A DNA stretch of 64,000 nt from assembly GCA_947628695.1 (NCBI GenBank), contig CANRAV010000006.1, positions 41,783 through 105,782 on the forward strand, written 5' to 3'. Shown piece by piece: positions 17,501-25,376 of the stretch; position 1 is the first letter of the stretch; each line of letters starts with the position of its first letter. Origin of the DNA: an uncultured Clostridia bacterium (GTDB taxonomy: Bacteria > Bacillota > Clostridia > Oscillospirales > CAG-382). The notes below the pieces were generated by a model. That model had not been told where the DNA came from, searched no databases, and was given only the letters and a program-made list of their open reading frames with translations. The translations under genes were made by a program, and so were the position numbers.

Positions 17501-18020
17501 CTACGACCTGTATATAAAGCTGCTGCAGGAGGCGGTAAACGAGGAAAAGGGCGTTCCCACACCGCAAACCGAGGACTGTACGGTCGATATAAAAGTCAAC
17601 GCGTTTATAGCAGAGGAATATATATCCTCTCCTGCGGTGAGAATAGACATATACAAAAAAATAGCCTTTGCTTCCGGAGAGGACGAGAAGGCCGACCTTT
17701 TGGACGAGCTGACTGACAGATTCGGCGATGTTCCCGCAGAGGTTACAAACCTCATCGAAATTTCCCTTGCAAGGCATAAAGCGGCATCCCTCGGGTTTAC
17801 CTCCATCGAGCAGAAGGAAGGGCTTGTGTCGTTCTACTGCCCAAGGCCCGACATGCGCGCCTGCACCGCTTTAAGCGCTTCTGCGGACTTTCGCGGCAGG
17901 ATAATGGTCTCTGCCGGTTCGCGTCCTCACATATCCTGCAGGCTTCGCGGCGGCTCCGGCGTGCTGCCCACGGTAACGCATCTTCTGGATATGTACGGTA
18001 ATTTCTGCGAAAAGGTGTAG
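14550..18020 (+). CDS. mfd: Transcription-repair coupling factor Mfd
   Basis: 1156 residues from ATG 14550, which overlaps the pth stop by 4 nt; an upstream GTG at 14532 is possible but less likely. Mfd removes RNA polymerase stalled at lesions and recruits UvrA. The order seen is a UvrB-like N-terminal module, the CarD-like RNA-polymerase-interacting domain (DYVVHINHGVGVF near 490), helicase motifs GDVGFGKTEVA (near 641) and DEEQRFG (near 741), the SATPIPRT segment, and the C-terminal TRCF domain. A further promoter for the next genes lies in the last bases of the gene. Confidence 0.97.
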   Translation: MNVILDYVCRDKEFSACLEGLESGAFPALINGVCDSAVPAFSAAVCRRLSKKALFVVPNEKSAGLLKDRLEAYMDRVLVFPARSIMFDTVETASREWEQSRVAVLNRLIEGDWDALICVPDAAMQLTLTPETLIDYSFTLKLGENYDVKQICEKLSAMGYSRSEFVEGSGQFSVRGGILDIYPSGAEQPVRIDFFGDEVDKIGHFDVLSQRCTDSVKEISVLPAAENVYDGAAARRVLGFINEKLSSAKGTDAQAVSTLLKEREAIEGTGDVICPDKYRSLLFEKSASVLDYIPDALVIVTDSRQVSERARAYYWEISTQTERLVDRGLTDFDTARCCLTDNEFKISFGRKSVVFDAFLSSGDTGRYKSYANIATKQSSAAGISLPVLIDDLEALTAAEQCVLYIAANSASAANTLSVLEDKGIKCFRFDGSLVKGSVAVTVPLRGIIGGFELPSVSLSVIAEEAAAPKKISRRKINAEYRGERITSYADLSVGDYVVHINHGVGVFCGLQNMVSDGVAKDFIKISYAGGDTLYVPASRLDTVSKYVGNTEKIKLNRLGGTEWYRAKQKAKNAAKDIAKELLKLYGERQRGIAEPCAPDDELQEEFESMFEYPETEGQLIAAKEIKSDMEKSIPMERLLCGDVGFGKTEVALRAAFKAVNSGKQAAVLVPTTILAWQHFQTMKHRFRGFPIEVGMLSSFNDKKLNEENISKLKSGRLDIVVGTHRLLQKDVGFKDLGLLIVDEEQRFGVTHKERLKTLAKSVHTLTLSATPIPRTLNMALSGIRDMSVLEDAPTDRLPVQSYVLEYDSEILYNAIERELRRGGQVFYLHNNIEQLYPIAEALSRRFPDSTVSVGHGKMEKDKLSEVWESMVKGETDILVCTTIIETGIDVPNANTLIIEDADKMGLSQLHQIRGRVGRSSRRAYAYFTYRRGKVLQEVAVKRLQAIKEYTEFGSGFKIAMRDLEIRGAGNLLGAEQHGHIESVGYDLYIKLLQEAVNEEKGVPTPQTEDCTVDIKVNAFIAEEYISSPAVRIDIYKKIAFASGEDEKADLLDELTDRFGDVPAEVTNLIEISLARHKAASLGFTSIEQKEGLVSFYCPRPDMRACTALSASADFRGRIMVSAGSRPHISCRLRGGSGVLPTVTHLLDMYGNFCEKV

Positions 18021-18046
18021 ACAAATCGCTTTTTATATTGTATAAT
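18018..18046 (+). promoter_or_regulatory. Promoter for the foldase-tyrS genes
   Basis: TAGACA (18018-18023), 17-bp spacer and TATAAT (18041-18046), starting at the mfd stop and ending 23 bp before the next ATG. Confidence 0.7.
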
Positions 18047-18069
18047 TGCACTTAGGACGGTGAATTTGT

Positions 18070-19362
18070 ATGTTTAAAAGAATCGCTGCGGCGGCTCTTT
18101 CCCTCGGCTTCGCACTTTCTGCGCTTGCCTCCTGCTCTGCCGACAAAGGCGACAAGGTCATGGAGGTAGGGGACTTGTCTTTGGAAAGTGTGGATATTTC
18201 CGCCGAAGACGGGGCAAGGGTGTTTACACTCGGCGACAATTATATAAGCGAGGCTTTGTACGACTATCTCTATGTTTACTTTAAAGAGGCCGTGCTTGCT
18301 CAGGCTGCTTATTACAAGGCTTACGGCACTTCCATGACTGTAGACCCCAATATAGAGGTTGCCGATACGGAGGAGTTTTGGAACGCAGAGGTTGACGACC
18401 CCGGTAACGAAGAAATATCCGTTATGAAGGATTACGTTTGTAAAAACACCTACAACGTCGCAAAGGATATGCTTGCCACCGAAAAGGCCGCCTCCGACTA
18501 CGGCTTTGTATATCCCGACGGTTACGGCGAAAATCTTGAAGCCGCAATATATGAGGATGTCGCAGCTAACGGCACCGAATACCTGGAGGACGTAAGCGAG
18601 ATAGCGGACGACAGCGGCACGGTTTTCCCCTGGGTAAAGGCAAGGCGGCGCGTGTACCTTGCCGGCAGGGGCATTACCGAAGAGGACTGGGAGAGGGTTT
18701 TCTACCTGTATCACACCGTGTTTGCGGAGAATATAACCGATCATCTCGCTTCTATAGGCGTTATAAAGGCCGCACCGGACGAGGAAATAGAGAAGGAAGC
18801 GCGCGAATATCTTGAGTCGCAAATTGAAAGCTTTCTGAATGACAACGCCAAGGTCGATATATTGTACTATCAGTTTAAGGACGCCTCGGAAAGTTCGGAA
18901 AGCGCAGACAGCTCGGATACGTCGGACGACGTGTCGTCTGAAGACGCCTCTCCGGAGGAGTACAACAGGCGCCTTGAAGAAAGCTGCGGCGAGCTTGTCG
19001 AAAAGCTTAAGGACGACCCCGATGCCTTTAAGGAGGCAAGCGAGGACGCGGACGCTGCCGACGAGGACGCCATTGTCACCAAGGAAAGCCTTGAAGAGGT
19101 TCTCGGCAAGGGCGCTTCCGGTTACAAGTCCGGAGACGTAAAGCTTTTTAAGGTTGACGGCGGTATATACGTCATAACTTACAAAGAGCTTAAGGAAGAG
19201 GACTTCGGCAGGACGGCGGTTCCCACGGAGGAAGAGCTTAAGCAGTACAGAGAGCAAAGCCTGAGCAAGGCCTTGAACGAGCTTCTTATGAAGTACTACG
19301 ACGTCGTTGCGGTCGACGAAAAGGTTATAGAGAAGTACGACAGACCCTGGGAGATAAAATAA
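18070..19362 (+). CDS. Secreted lipoprotein, SurA/PrsA-like chaperone family (no clear parvulin core)
   Basis: 430 residues. A lipoprotein signal ends at ALASC with the lipidated cysteine at 22. The rest is helical and acidic, with a serine/aspartate-rich insert near residues 272-300 (runs of SS, DS, ED). The position after mfd and before a parvulin-like gene is where Firmicutes place SurA-N-type foldases. The helical N-terminal part shares the YISEALYDY...FWN pattern with its neighbour (MYAFIFSALK...FWN), so the two are probably divergent paralogues. A parvulin catalytic domain is not evident, so it may act only as a holdase. Function inferred from context. Confidence 0.7.
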   Translation: MFKRIAAAALSLGFALSALASCSADKGDKVMEVGDLSLESVDISAEDGARVFTLGDNYISEALYDYLYVYFKEAVLAQAAYYKAYGTSMTVDPNIEVADTEEFWNAEVDDPGNEEISVMKDYVCKNTYNVAKDMLATEKAASDYGFVYPDGYGENLEAAIYEDVAANGTEYLEDVSEIADDSGTVFPWVKARRRVYLAGRGITEEDWERVFYLYHTVFAENITDHLASIGVIKAAPDEEIEKEAREYLESQIESFLNDNAKVDILYYQFKDASESSESADSSDTSDDVSSEDASPEEYNRRLEESCGELVEKLKDDPDAFKEASEDADAADEDAIVTKESLEEVLGKGASGYKSGDVKLFKVDGGIYVITYKELKEEDFGRTAVPTEEELKQYREQSLSKALNELLMKYYDVVAVDEKVIEKYDRPWEIK

Positions 19363-19373
19363 GGCGGAGAGAC

Positions 19374-20417
19374 ATGAAAAGAACTTTTTGCTTATTGCTT
19401 GCGGCAGCAATGCTTATCCTTACCGCCTGCGGCGGAGAGGGCGAAATTGACGACCCAAAAGCAAAGCCGGTTGTTGACAATTCCGACACGGTCGTTATGT
19501 CTTACGAGGGAAACACTTTAAAATCCGGCATGTATGCCTTCATATTTTCGGCGCTTAAGACTAACTATCTGTACCTTCTCCAGCTTTACGGAGACAGCGA
19601 TTTTGTCGAAGACACCGAGACCTTTTGGAACATGAAGGCAGAAGACGGGCAGACCTTTGCAAAGTCCGTCACGGACGACATAAACAACCACTGCAGGATG
19701 CTGCTTATATGCAAAAAGATGGCGGAGGAATACGGCGTTTCGCTTGACGTAAAGGCAGAGGAGGCAGTGACCGACGAGTACAACGACTATGTTTCTTCCT
19801 ACGGCGGCGAGGAAGCGCTGGACGTGTTCTTGGCGCGCTACGGCATAGACACGGACGAGCTTACGGAATACCTGCGCATGAAGCAGACTATTTCGGTTTT
19901 GCAGACGAAGCTGTGCTCTGCCGGCGGTCTTTGTGAGGTAAAGGACGAGGACGTTTATTCGGAAATCGGTAAAAGATACGTAAAAGTAAAGCACATATAC
20001 CTGCTGAACTCGAAGTACGAGGGCGACGCTTTGTCAAAGGCCGAAGAGCTTTTGGCTCAGATAGAAAGCGGAGAGAAGAAGTTTGACGACTTTGCAGAGC
20101 TTTCCGACGACAACGCCATGTCGGAGTACAAGGACGGCTTCCTTGTTGACCTTGACGAAACCGAGGAGAACTATGCCTCACTTGCAAAGGGGCTTGAGGT
20201 TGGGAAATGCGGCGTCTGCAAGGCGGAAAACGGCGCGCACCTTGTCACAAGGTGCGAGATGACGGAAGAGGACAAAAAGACAAAATTCGACACCGTTTGG
20301 GGCGAGCTTGCCGACAAAAGCTTTTCGGCGGTTTTGGAAAACCGCTACGGCCAGGTGGAGCTTAACGGCGACGAGCTTGGCAAATACGATATAATTACCG
20401 CAGACACACTGCAATAA
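19374..20417 (+). CDS. PrsA-like lipoprotein peptidyl-prolyl isomerase
   Basis: 347 residues. Lipoprotein signal ending LTAC, with Cys19 as the lipidation site. The central region is SurA-N-like and helical. Residues 200-300 resemble a parvulin (PpiC) domain: VKHIYLLNS, then IESGEKKFDDFAELSDD, then a G...LVTRCEM strand. PrsA lipoproteins fold exported proteins at the outer face of the membrane. It starts 11 bp after the preceding gene (GGAGAG ribosome-binding site), so the two are co-transcribed, and tyrS follows after 24 bp. Confidence 0.82.
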   Translation: MKRTFCLLLAAAMLILTACGGEGEIDDPKAKPVVDNSDTVVMSYEGNTLKSGMYAFIFSALKTNYLYLLQLYGDSDFVEDTETFWNMKAEDGQTFAKSVTDDINNHCRMLLICKKMAEEYGVSLDVKAEEAVTDEYNDYVSSYGGEEALDVFLARYGIDTDELTEYLRMKQTISVLQTKLCSAGGLCEVKDEDVYSEIGKRYVKVKHIYLLNSKYEGDALSKAEELLAQIESGEKKFDDFAELSDDNAMSEYKDGFLVDLDETEENYASLAKGLEVGKCGVCKAENGAHLVTRCEMTEEDKKTKFDTVWGELADKSFSAVLENRYGQVELNGDELGKYDIITADTLQ

Positions 20418-20441
20418 AAAAGATAAGGACAGGTTTAAAAA

Positions 20442-21611
20442 ATGACTGTTAAAGAGGTTTACGACAATATTATGAGGGATGCCGTATCGGTTTACTCTGC
20501 CGAGGGGCTTCTTCAAAAGCTTGAAAGCGGGAAAAAGCTTCGCATAAAGATGGGCGCGGATCCGAGCAGACCGGACCTTCACCTTGGGCATTCCGTGCCC
20601 TTGAGGAAGCTGAGGATGCTTCAGGATTTGGGACACGAGATAGTTTTTGTAATAGGCGACTTTACCGCTATGATAGGCGATCCCTCCGGAAGGAGCAAGA
20701 CGAGGGTTCCTCTCACTTACGAGCAGACAAGGCAGAACAGCCTTTCTTACTACGAGCAGGTGTGCAAGATACTTGACAGGGAAAAGACGACCATAGTTTA
20801 CAATTCGGAATGGCTTAAGTCCATGAATTTTGAGGATATACTCTCGCTTGCGGGGAAGTACACCGTTGCGAGGATACTTGAAAGGGACGATTTTGCAAAG
20901 CGCTATGCGGCAAAGCAGCCCATAGGCATGCACGAGATGTTCTATCCCCTTATGCAGGGCTATGACTCTGTCGCCCTGCATGCAGACGTCGAAATCGGCG
21001 GCAGCGACCAGACCTTCAATCTTCTTGTCGGCAGGGACCTGCAGAAGGATTACGGCCAGACCCCGCAGGAGGTTATAACCTTCCCGCTTCTTCCCGGCCT
21101 TGACGGCGTGGAGAAGATGAGCAAATCGCTTGACAATTACATAGGCATTGACGAAGCGCCGGAGATTATGTACGAAAAGTGCATGAAGGTGCCGGACACG
21201 CTTCTTCTGACCTATTTCAGGCTGACCTCCGACCTTGCGGAGGCAGACTTTGCAGAGCTTGTGGAAAAGGACATAATGGCGGCACACCGTCTTTATGCGG
21301 AAACAATTGTAAGGATGTATCACGGCGAGGCTGCCGTTGCCCCCGCGGCCGACAGGTATAAGAGCATCGCCGGCGGCGGCGTTCCCGACGAGATGGAGGA
21401 ATACGCCTGCGCTGTCGGCACGAGGGTTGCGGACATCCTGCGTGAAAGCGGCCTTGCCCCCTCCGGCAGTGAAGCGAGGAGGCTTATGCAGGGCGGCGGC
21501 GTAAAGGTGAACGGTGTTCAGGAAAAGAACCCGAATGCCGTCTTCGAGTCCGCAGGTGAATACGTCGTAAGCAAGGGCAAAAACAAATTCATAAAGGTCA
21601 AAGCGGAGTAG
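20442..21611 (+). CDS. tyrS: Tyrosyl-tRNA synthetase
   Basis: 389 residues. It charges tRNA-Tyr. The class I HIGH motif is HLGH (47-50), the KMSKS loop is EKMSKSLDN near 225, and an S4 RNA-binding domain fills the last 60 residues (LMQGGGVKVNGV). The sequence type (IGDFTAMIGDPSGRSKTR) belongs to the longer TyrZ-like group. No T-box leader fits in the 24 bp upstream, so its expression depends on the upstream promoters. Confidence 0.97.
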   Translation: MTVKEVYDNIMRDAVSVYSAEGLLQKLESGKKLRIKMGADPSRPDLHLGHSVPLRKLRMLQDLGHEIVFVIGDFTAMIGDPSGRSKTRVPLTYEQTRQNSLSYYEQVCKILDREKTTIVYNSEWLKSMNFEDILSLAGKYTVARILERDDFAKRYAAKQPIGMHEMFYPLMQGYDSVALHADVEIGGSDQTFNLLVGRDLQKDYGQTPQEVITFPLLPGLDGVEKMSKSLDNYIGIDEAPEIMYEKCMKVPDTLLLTYFRLTSDLAEADFAELVEKDIMAAHRLYAETIVRMYHGEAAVAPAADRYKSIAGGGVPDEMEEYACAVGTRVADILRESGLAPSGSEARRLMQGGGVKVNGVQEKNPNAVFESAGEYVVSKGKNKFIKVKAE

Positions 21612-21616
21612 TTTAA

Positions 21617-21657
21617 AAGCCGCTGCAAAGCGCCGTGCGCGCATCGCGGCGGCTTTC
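21617..21657 (+). terminator. Weak terminator-like hairpin after tyrS
   Basis: AAAGCCGC (21617-21624) pairs with GCGGCTTT (21650-21657) across a GC-rich loop. No U-run follows, so termination is uncertain. Confidence 0.4.
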
Positions 21658-21770
21658 GCGCGCCTCTTGCGGCGAGACGTTTGGGGCTCTCTTATCGGCT
21701 TTTCGCGTCCTTTTGTGAAAAATGTATATTTGCGGGTTTTGAAGACGTCAAAATTCGACAGTTTTTGTTC

Positions 21771-21799
21771 TTGCATTTTGTCGGATAAGTGAGTATAAT
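21771..21799 (+). promoter_or_regulatory. xpt promoter
   Basis: TTGCAT (21771-21776), 17-bp spacer, TATAAT (21794-21799). Transcription would start near 21806, leaving a leader of about 70 nt. Confidence 0.75.
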
Positions 21800-21827
21800 G
21801 TACTTATAATTGTATTTCTGTAATACT

Positions 21828-21852
21828 GGCGGCGTGTTTCCGTTTTGCCGCC
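21828..21852 (+). promoter_or_regulatory. Leader hairpin before xpt
   Basis: GGCGGC and GCCGCC arms fold into a hairpin shortly after the predicted transcription start. The xpt ribosome-binding site GGTGG downstream could pair with the CCGCC arm instead, so two exclusive folds are possible. It does not fit the purine riboswitch consensus. Regulatory meaning is speculative. Confidence 0.4.
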
Positions 21853-21876
21853 GTGATACGTATCGGTGGTGCTTCT

Positions 21877-22458
21877 ATGAAGGCTTTGGAAGAAAAAATA
21901 AAGCGCGAGGGGTGCCTTATGCCCGGCGATATTCTAAACGTCGGCAGCTTTTTGAACCAGCAGCTTGACTGCGCCTTTCTCTTTGAAATGGGCAAGGAGA
22001 TAGGGCGGATTTTCGGCAAAGACGGCGTGAATAAGGTGCTTACCATAGAGGCGTCGGGTATTGCCGTTGCTGTCGCTGCGGGATACGCCCTCGGCGTGCC
22101 GGCCGTGTTTGCAAAAAAGCACCGCTCCGGCAACGTAAGCGGCGGTGTTTATAAAGCATCTATTCACTCCTACACTCACGGCAACGATTATGAGGCTGTC
22201 GTACCGAAGGACTTTTTGTGCGGTGATGACAGGGTTTTGATAGTCGACGATTTCCTTGCAAACGGCGCCGCACTGCGCGGGCTTATTGACATAGTCGGGC
22301 AGTCCGGCGCGTATCTTGTCGGCGCTGCCACGGCGATAGAAAAGGGCTTTCAGGGCGGCGGCGACGCACTCCGCGCGCTCGGCATACGCGTAGATTCGCT
22401 GGCCATAATCGACCGTTTTGAAGACGGCGGCGTTGTTTTCCGAAAAAGTGAAATGTAA
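21877..22458 (+). CDS. xpt: Xanthine phosphoribosyltransferase
   Basis: 193 residues, matching the roughly 194 of B. subtilis Xpt. It converts xanthine and PRPP to XMP in purine salvage. The PRPP loop is VLIVDDFLANGAA, and the SFLNQQLD and IEASGIAVAVAAGY segments are family landmarks. Start chosen at ATG 21877, which has GGTGG 6 nt upstream; the open frame extends to 21853 without a ribosome-binding site. It is followed by a BMP-type ABC importer, which makes a purine uptake and salvage unit. Confidence 0.95.
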   Translation: MKALEEKIKREGCLMPGDILNVGSFLNQQLDCAFLFEMGKEIGRIFGKDGVNKVLTIEASGIAVAVAAGYALGVPAVFAKKHRSGNVSGGVYKASIHSYTHGNDYEAVVPKDFLCGDDRVLIVDDFLANGAALRGLIDIVGQSGAYLVGAATAIEKGFQGGGDALRALGIRVDSLAIIDRFEDGGVVFRKSEM

Positions 22459-22471
22459 TTTAAAATTACAT
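22453..22471. repeat. 19-bp palindrome at the xpt stop
   Basis: ATGTAATTT-A-AAATTACAT is a perfect inverted repeat with a 1-bp centre that includes the xpt stop codon and lies 24 bp before the lipoprotein start. It could be an operator or an mRNA-end element. Confidence 0.6.
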
Positions 22472-22494
22472 AAAAACAAAAACGGAGGATTATT

Positions 22495-23700
22495 ATGAAA
22501 AAAATTCTGTCTGCCTTGCTTGTTTTGGTCATGCTCTTCTCTCTTGTTTCCCTTTCGGCCTGCAAGAGCGAGGAGGGCAATAAGGACGACATTAAGGTCG
22601 GTCTCATCTGCCTGCATGACGAAAACTCCACCTACGACAAAAACTTCATCGACGCGATGAAGCAGGCTCAAAAGGACCTCGGCCTCAAGGACGATCAGGT
22701 AATAATCGTTACCAACATCCCCGAGAAGAGCGAGTGCTACGAAGCCGCAGCTGACCTTGTTGACCGCGGATGCAACATCATCTTTGCGGACTCCTTCGGT
22801 CACGAGCCATTCATTCTCCAGGCTGCGAAGGAGTTTAAGGACGTTCAGTTCTGCCATGCAACCGGTACCATGGCTCACACCGAAAAGCTTTCCAACTTCC
22901 ACAACGCCTTTGCTTCCATCTACGAGGGCCGCTTCCTTGCCGGTATCGCTGCCGGTATGAAGCTTAACGCGATGATCGAGGCCGGTGAATTCACCGCAGA
23001 AGAGGCTAAGATGGGTTATGTCGGCGCTTACACCTATGCAGAGGTTATATCCGGCTACACCTCCTTCTATCTCGGCGCCAAGTCCGTTTGCCCCTCCGTT
23101 ACCATGGACGTTCAGTTCACCGGTTCCTGGTACGACGAGGCTAAGGAAAAGGAAGCTGCCATAAAGCTTATAGAGGGCGGCTGCAAGCTTATAAGCCAGC
23201 ATGCTGACTCTATGGGTGCACCTACCGCCTGCGAGGACAGGGGCGTTCCCAATGTTTCCTACAACGGCTCCACCGTTTCCGCCTGCCCGAACACCTTTAT
23301 CGTTTCCTCTCGCATTGACTGGGCTCCTTACTACAAGCTCGCCATTCAGGACGTTATTGACGGCAAGGAAATCCCGGCTGACTGGTGCGGCGGCATAAAG
23401 GAAGGCTCTGTTGTACTTACCGACGTGAATACGAAGGCCGCTGCAGAGGGCACGCAGGACGCGATAAACGAGGCTATAGATAAGTTCAAGGCCGGTACGC
23501 TTAACGTGTTTGACGCCGCCACCTTCACCGTTGACGGCAAGAAGCTTGACTCTTACAAGGCCGACGTCGACACCGACGATGCATTCACCCCCGACACCGA
23601 GGTTATCGAGAACGGCGTCTTCAGCGAGTCTAAGTTCCGTTCCGCTCCTTATTTCGACATAAGGATCGACGGCATAACTGCTCTTAACGAGGAGTTCTGA
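22495..23700 (+). CDS. BMP-family (PnrA/BmpA) substrate-binding lipoprotein
   Basis: 401 residues. Lipoprotein signal ending LSAC, Cys23. The mature part is the periplasmic-binding-protein fold of BMP proteins: VGLICLHDENSTYDKNF, GCNIIFADSFGHE, YEGRFLAGIAAG. Family members bind purine nucleosides (for example B. subtilis NupN, Treponema PnrA). Together with xpt upstream, a purine nucleoside or base is the likely ligand. The gene uses many C-ending codons (TTC, AAC, ACC, TAC), more than its neighbours, which suggests high expression. A strong GGAGG lies 7 nt before the ATG. Confidence 0.94.
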   Translation: MKKILSALLVLVMLFSLVSLSACKSEEGNKDDIKVGLICLHDENSTYDKNFIDAMKQAQKDLGLKDDQVIIVTNIPEKSECYEAAADLVDRGCNIIFADSFGHEPFILQAAKEFKDVQFCHATGTMAHTEKLSNFHNAFASIYEGRFLAGIAAGMKLNAMIEAGEFTAEEAKMGYVGAYTYAEVISGYTSFYLGAKSVCPSVTMDVQFTGSWYDEAKEKEAAIKLIEGGCKLISQHADSMGAPTACEDRGVPNVSYNGSTVSACPNTFIVSSRIDWAPYYKLAIQDVIDGKEIPADWCGGIKEGSVVLTDVNTKAAAEGTQDAINEAIDKFKAGTLNVFDAATFTVDGKKLDSYKADVDTDDAFTPDTEVIENGVFSESKFRSAPYFDIRIDGITALNEEF

Positions 23701-23713
23701 TATTAAGGAAATA

Positions 23714-23747
23714 TATAAGGCGGGACGCTTCAAAGTCCCGCCTTATA
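23714..23747 (+). other. 13-bp hairpin between binding protein and ATPase
   Basis: TATAAGGCGGGAC (23714-23726) and its exact complement (23735-23747) flank an 8-nt loop. No U-run follows, so it is more likely a partial terminator or 3'-end stabiliser that lets the binding protein be made in excess over the membrane parts. Confidence 0.8.
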
Positions 23748-23819
23748 GTGTTTAATCACAAGGTGAAATGACGGGCTGCGTCCGATTTTTGCTGGGAAGT
23801 GTGAACAAGGAGGGCTTTT

Positions 23820-25376
23820 GTGAGCGAAAACAAAAAAACTGTTTTGGAATTGGCAAATATAACGAAAAGCTTCGGAAGCGTGGTTGCAAACGCAAATGTC
23901 TATTTGTCGCTTTATAAGGGAGAAATTCTTTCTATCCTCGGCGAAAACGGCAGCGGCAAGACCACGCTTATGAATATAATATCCGGTATTTACTATCCCG
24001 ACAGCGGCAAGATTTACATAAACGGCGAAGAGGTTGTAATAAGCTCTCCGAAGGACGCTTTTAAGTACAAAATCGGCATGATCCACCAGCACTTCAAGCT
24101 TGTGGACGTGTTCTCTGCGACGGAGAATATCGTTCTCGGGCTGAACGAGGGCGCCGTTATCGACGCCAAAAAGGCAGAGAAGCGCGTGCGCGAGATAAGC
24201 ACGGCTTACGGCTTTGAGATTGATCCAAAGAAAAAGGTTTACCAAATGTCTGTTTCGGAAAAGCAGACGGTAGAGATAATAAAGGTTTTATATCGCGGTG
24301 CCGACATATTGATTCTTGACGAGCCAACTGCGGTTCTCACCCCGCAGGAGACAAAGAAGCTTTTCAGGATCTTACGCAAAATGCGCGACGACGGCAAGTC
24401 TATCATAATAATAACACACAAGCTTCACGAGGTTATGGAGCTTTCGGACCGCGTTTCCGTGCTTTGTAAGGGCAAATACGTCGGCACGGTAAATACTTCG
24501 GAAACAAACGAGAACCTTCTTACCGAAATGATGGTCGGCAAAAAGGTGCATCTTGATATAAAAAGGGCTGTGCCCGTGAACCCTGTTCCGCGTCTTACGG
24601 TTAAGAATTTAAACTGCGTCAACAGGGAAGGCGTAAAGGTCTTAAGCGACGTCTCCTTTACCGCAAACTCCGGCGAAATACTTGGGATTGCGGGCATCGC
24701 AGGAAGCGGCCAAAGGGAGCTTTTGGAGGCGATAGCCGGCCTGCAGCGCGTTTCAAGCGGGGAGATACTGTACAACGACCCTCAAGCACACAAGACAGAA
24801 AACCTTCGCGACAAGACACCGGTGCAGATAAGGAACCTCGGCGTGCGCCTTTCGTTCGTGCCGGAGGACAGGCTGGGCATGGGTCTTGTCGGCAATATGG
24901 ACATTGTCGACAACATGATGCTTCGCAGCTACGGGAAGGGGAGATCCATGTTCCTCCAACGCAAGCAGCCGAAGAACCTGGCAGTTGACGTGGTAAGGAA
25001 TTTGGATGTTGTCACCCCGAATATAAATACCCCGGTGCGCAGACTTTCCGGCGGAAATGTGCAAAAGGTGCTTGTAGGGCGAGAAATTTCCTCTGCTCCG
25101 ACCGTTTTGATGGCAGCATATCCAGTTAGGGGTCTTGACATAAACTCTTCGTACACGATTTACGACCTTCTCAATGCGCAGAAGGAAAACGGCGTTGCGG
25201 TTATTTTCGTTGGCGAGGATCTGGACGTGCTTGTAGAGCTTTGCGACCGCATACTCGTCATAGGTTCGGGGCACGTAACAGGCGTTGTAGACGGCAGAAA
25301 CACCACAAAAGAAGAAATCGGCCTGCTCATGACAAAGGGAGCGAGTCATAAGACGGAAGGAGAAACCTTGCAATGA
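23820..25376 (+). CDS. ABC importer ATPase with two nucleotide-binding domains (NupO type)
   Basis: 518 residues, start GTG with AAGGAGG 7 nt upstream. The first ABC domain has Walker A GENGSGKTT (41-49), Q-loop IHQHFK, signature MSVSEKQTVEI and Walker B ILILDEPTAVLTP. The second is degenerate, as is normal for sugar/nucleoside importers: GIAGSGQRELLEA replaces Walker A and AAYPVRGLD replaces Walker B, but LSGGNVQKVL is kept. It energises the nucleoside importer with the two permeases that follow. It overlaps the next gene by 4 nt. Confidence 0.95.
   Translation: MSENKKTVLELANITKSFGSVVANANVYLSLYKGEILSILGENGSGKTTLMNIISGIYYPDSGKIYINGEEVVISSPKDAFKYKIGMIHQHFKLVDVFSATENIVLGLNEGAVIDAKKAEKRVREISTAYGFEIDPKKKVYQMSVSEKQTVEIIKVLYRGADILILDEPTAVLTPQETKKLFRILRKMRDDGKSIIIITHKLHEVMELSDRVSVLCKGKYVGTVNTSETNENLLTEMMVGKKVHLDIKRAVPVNPVPRLTVKNLNCVNREGVKVLSDVSFTANSGEILGIAGIAGSGQRELLEAIAGLQRVSSGEILYNDPQAHKTENLRDKTPVQIRNLGVRLSFVPEDRLGMGLVGNMDIVDNMMLRSYGKGRSMFLQRKQPKNLAVDVVRNLDVVTPNINTPVRRLSGGNVQKVLVGREISSAPTVLMAAYPVRGLDINSSYTIYDLLNAQKENGVAVIFVGEDLDVLVELCDRILVIGSGHVTGVVDGRNTTKEEIGLLMTKGASHKTEGETLQ

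Noticed and set aside
20418..20441. T-box leader before tyrS
   Set aside because: Only 24 bp separate tyrS from the preceding gene and no T-box sequence is visible.
20178..21776. 532-codon minus-strand frame over tyrS
   Set aside because: Antisense shadow of tyrS; basic, low-complexity translation with no family resemblance.
21806..21876. Guanine/purine riboswitch before xpt
   Set aside because: The conserved loop sequences of the purine aptamer are not there; only a simple GC hairpin is seen.
21934..23733. 599-codon open frame on the minus strand across xpt and the BMP lipoprotein gene
   Set aside because: It is antisense to two well-identified genes, has no ribosome-binding site, and its product is valine/lysine-rich without any motif. 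GC-rich third positions keep this frame open.
24753..25373. 206-codon minus-strand frame over the ABC ATPase gene
   Set aside because: Antisense to the second nucleotide-binding domain; no start signal or motif.
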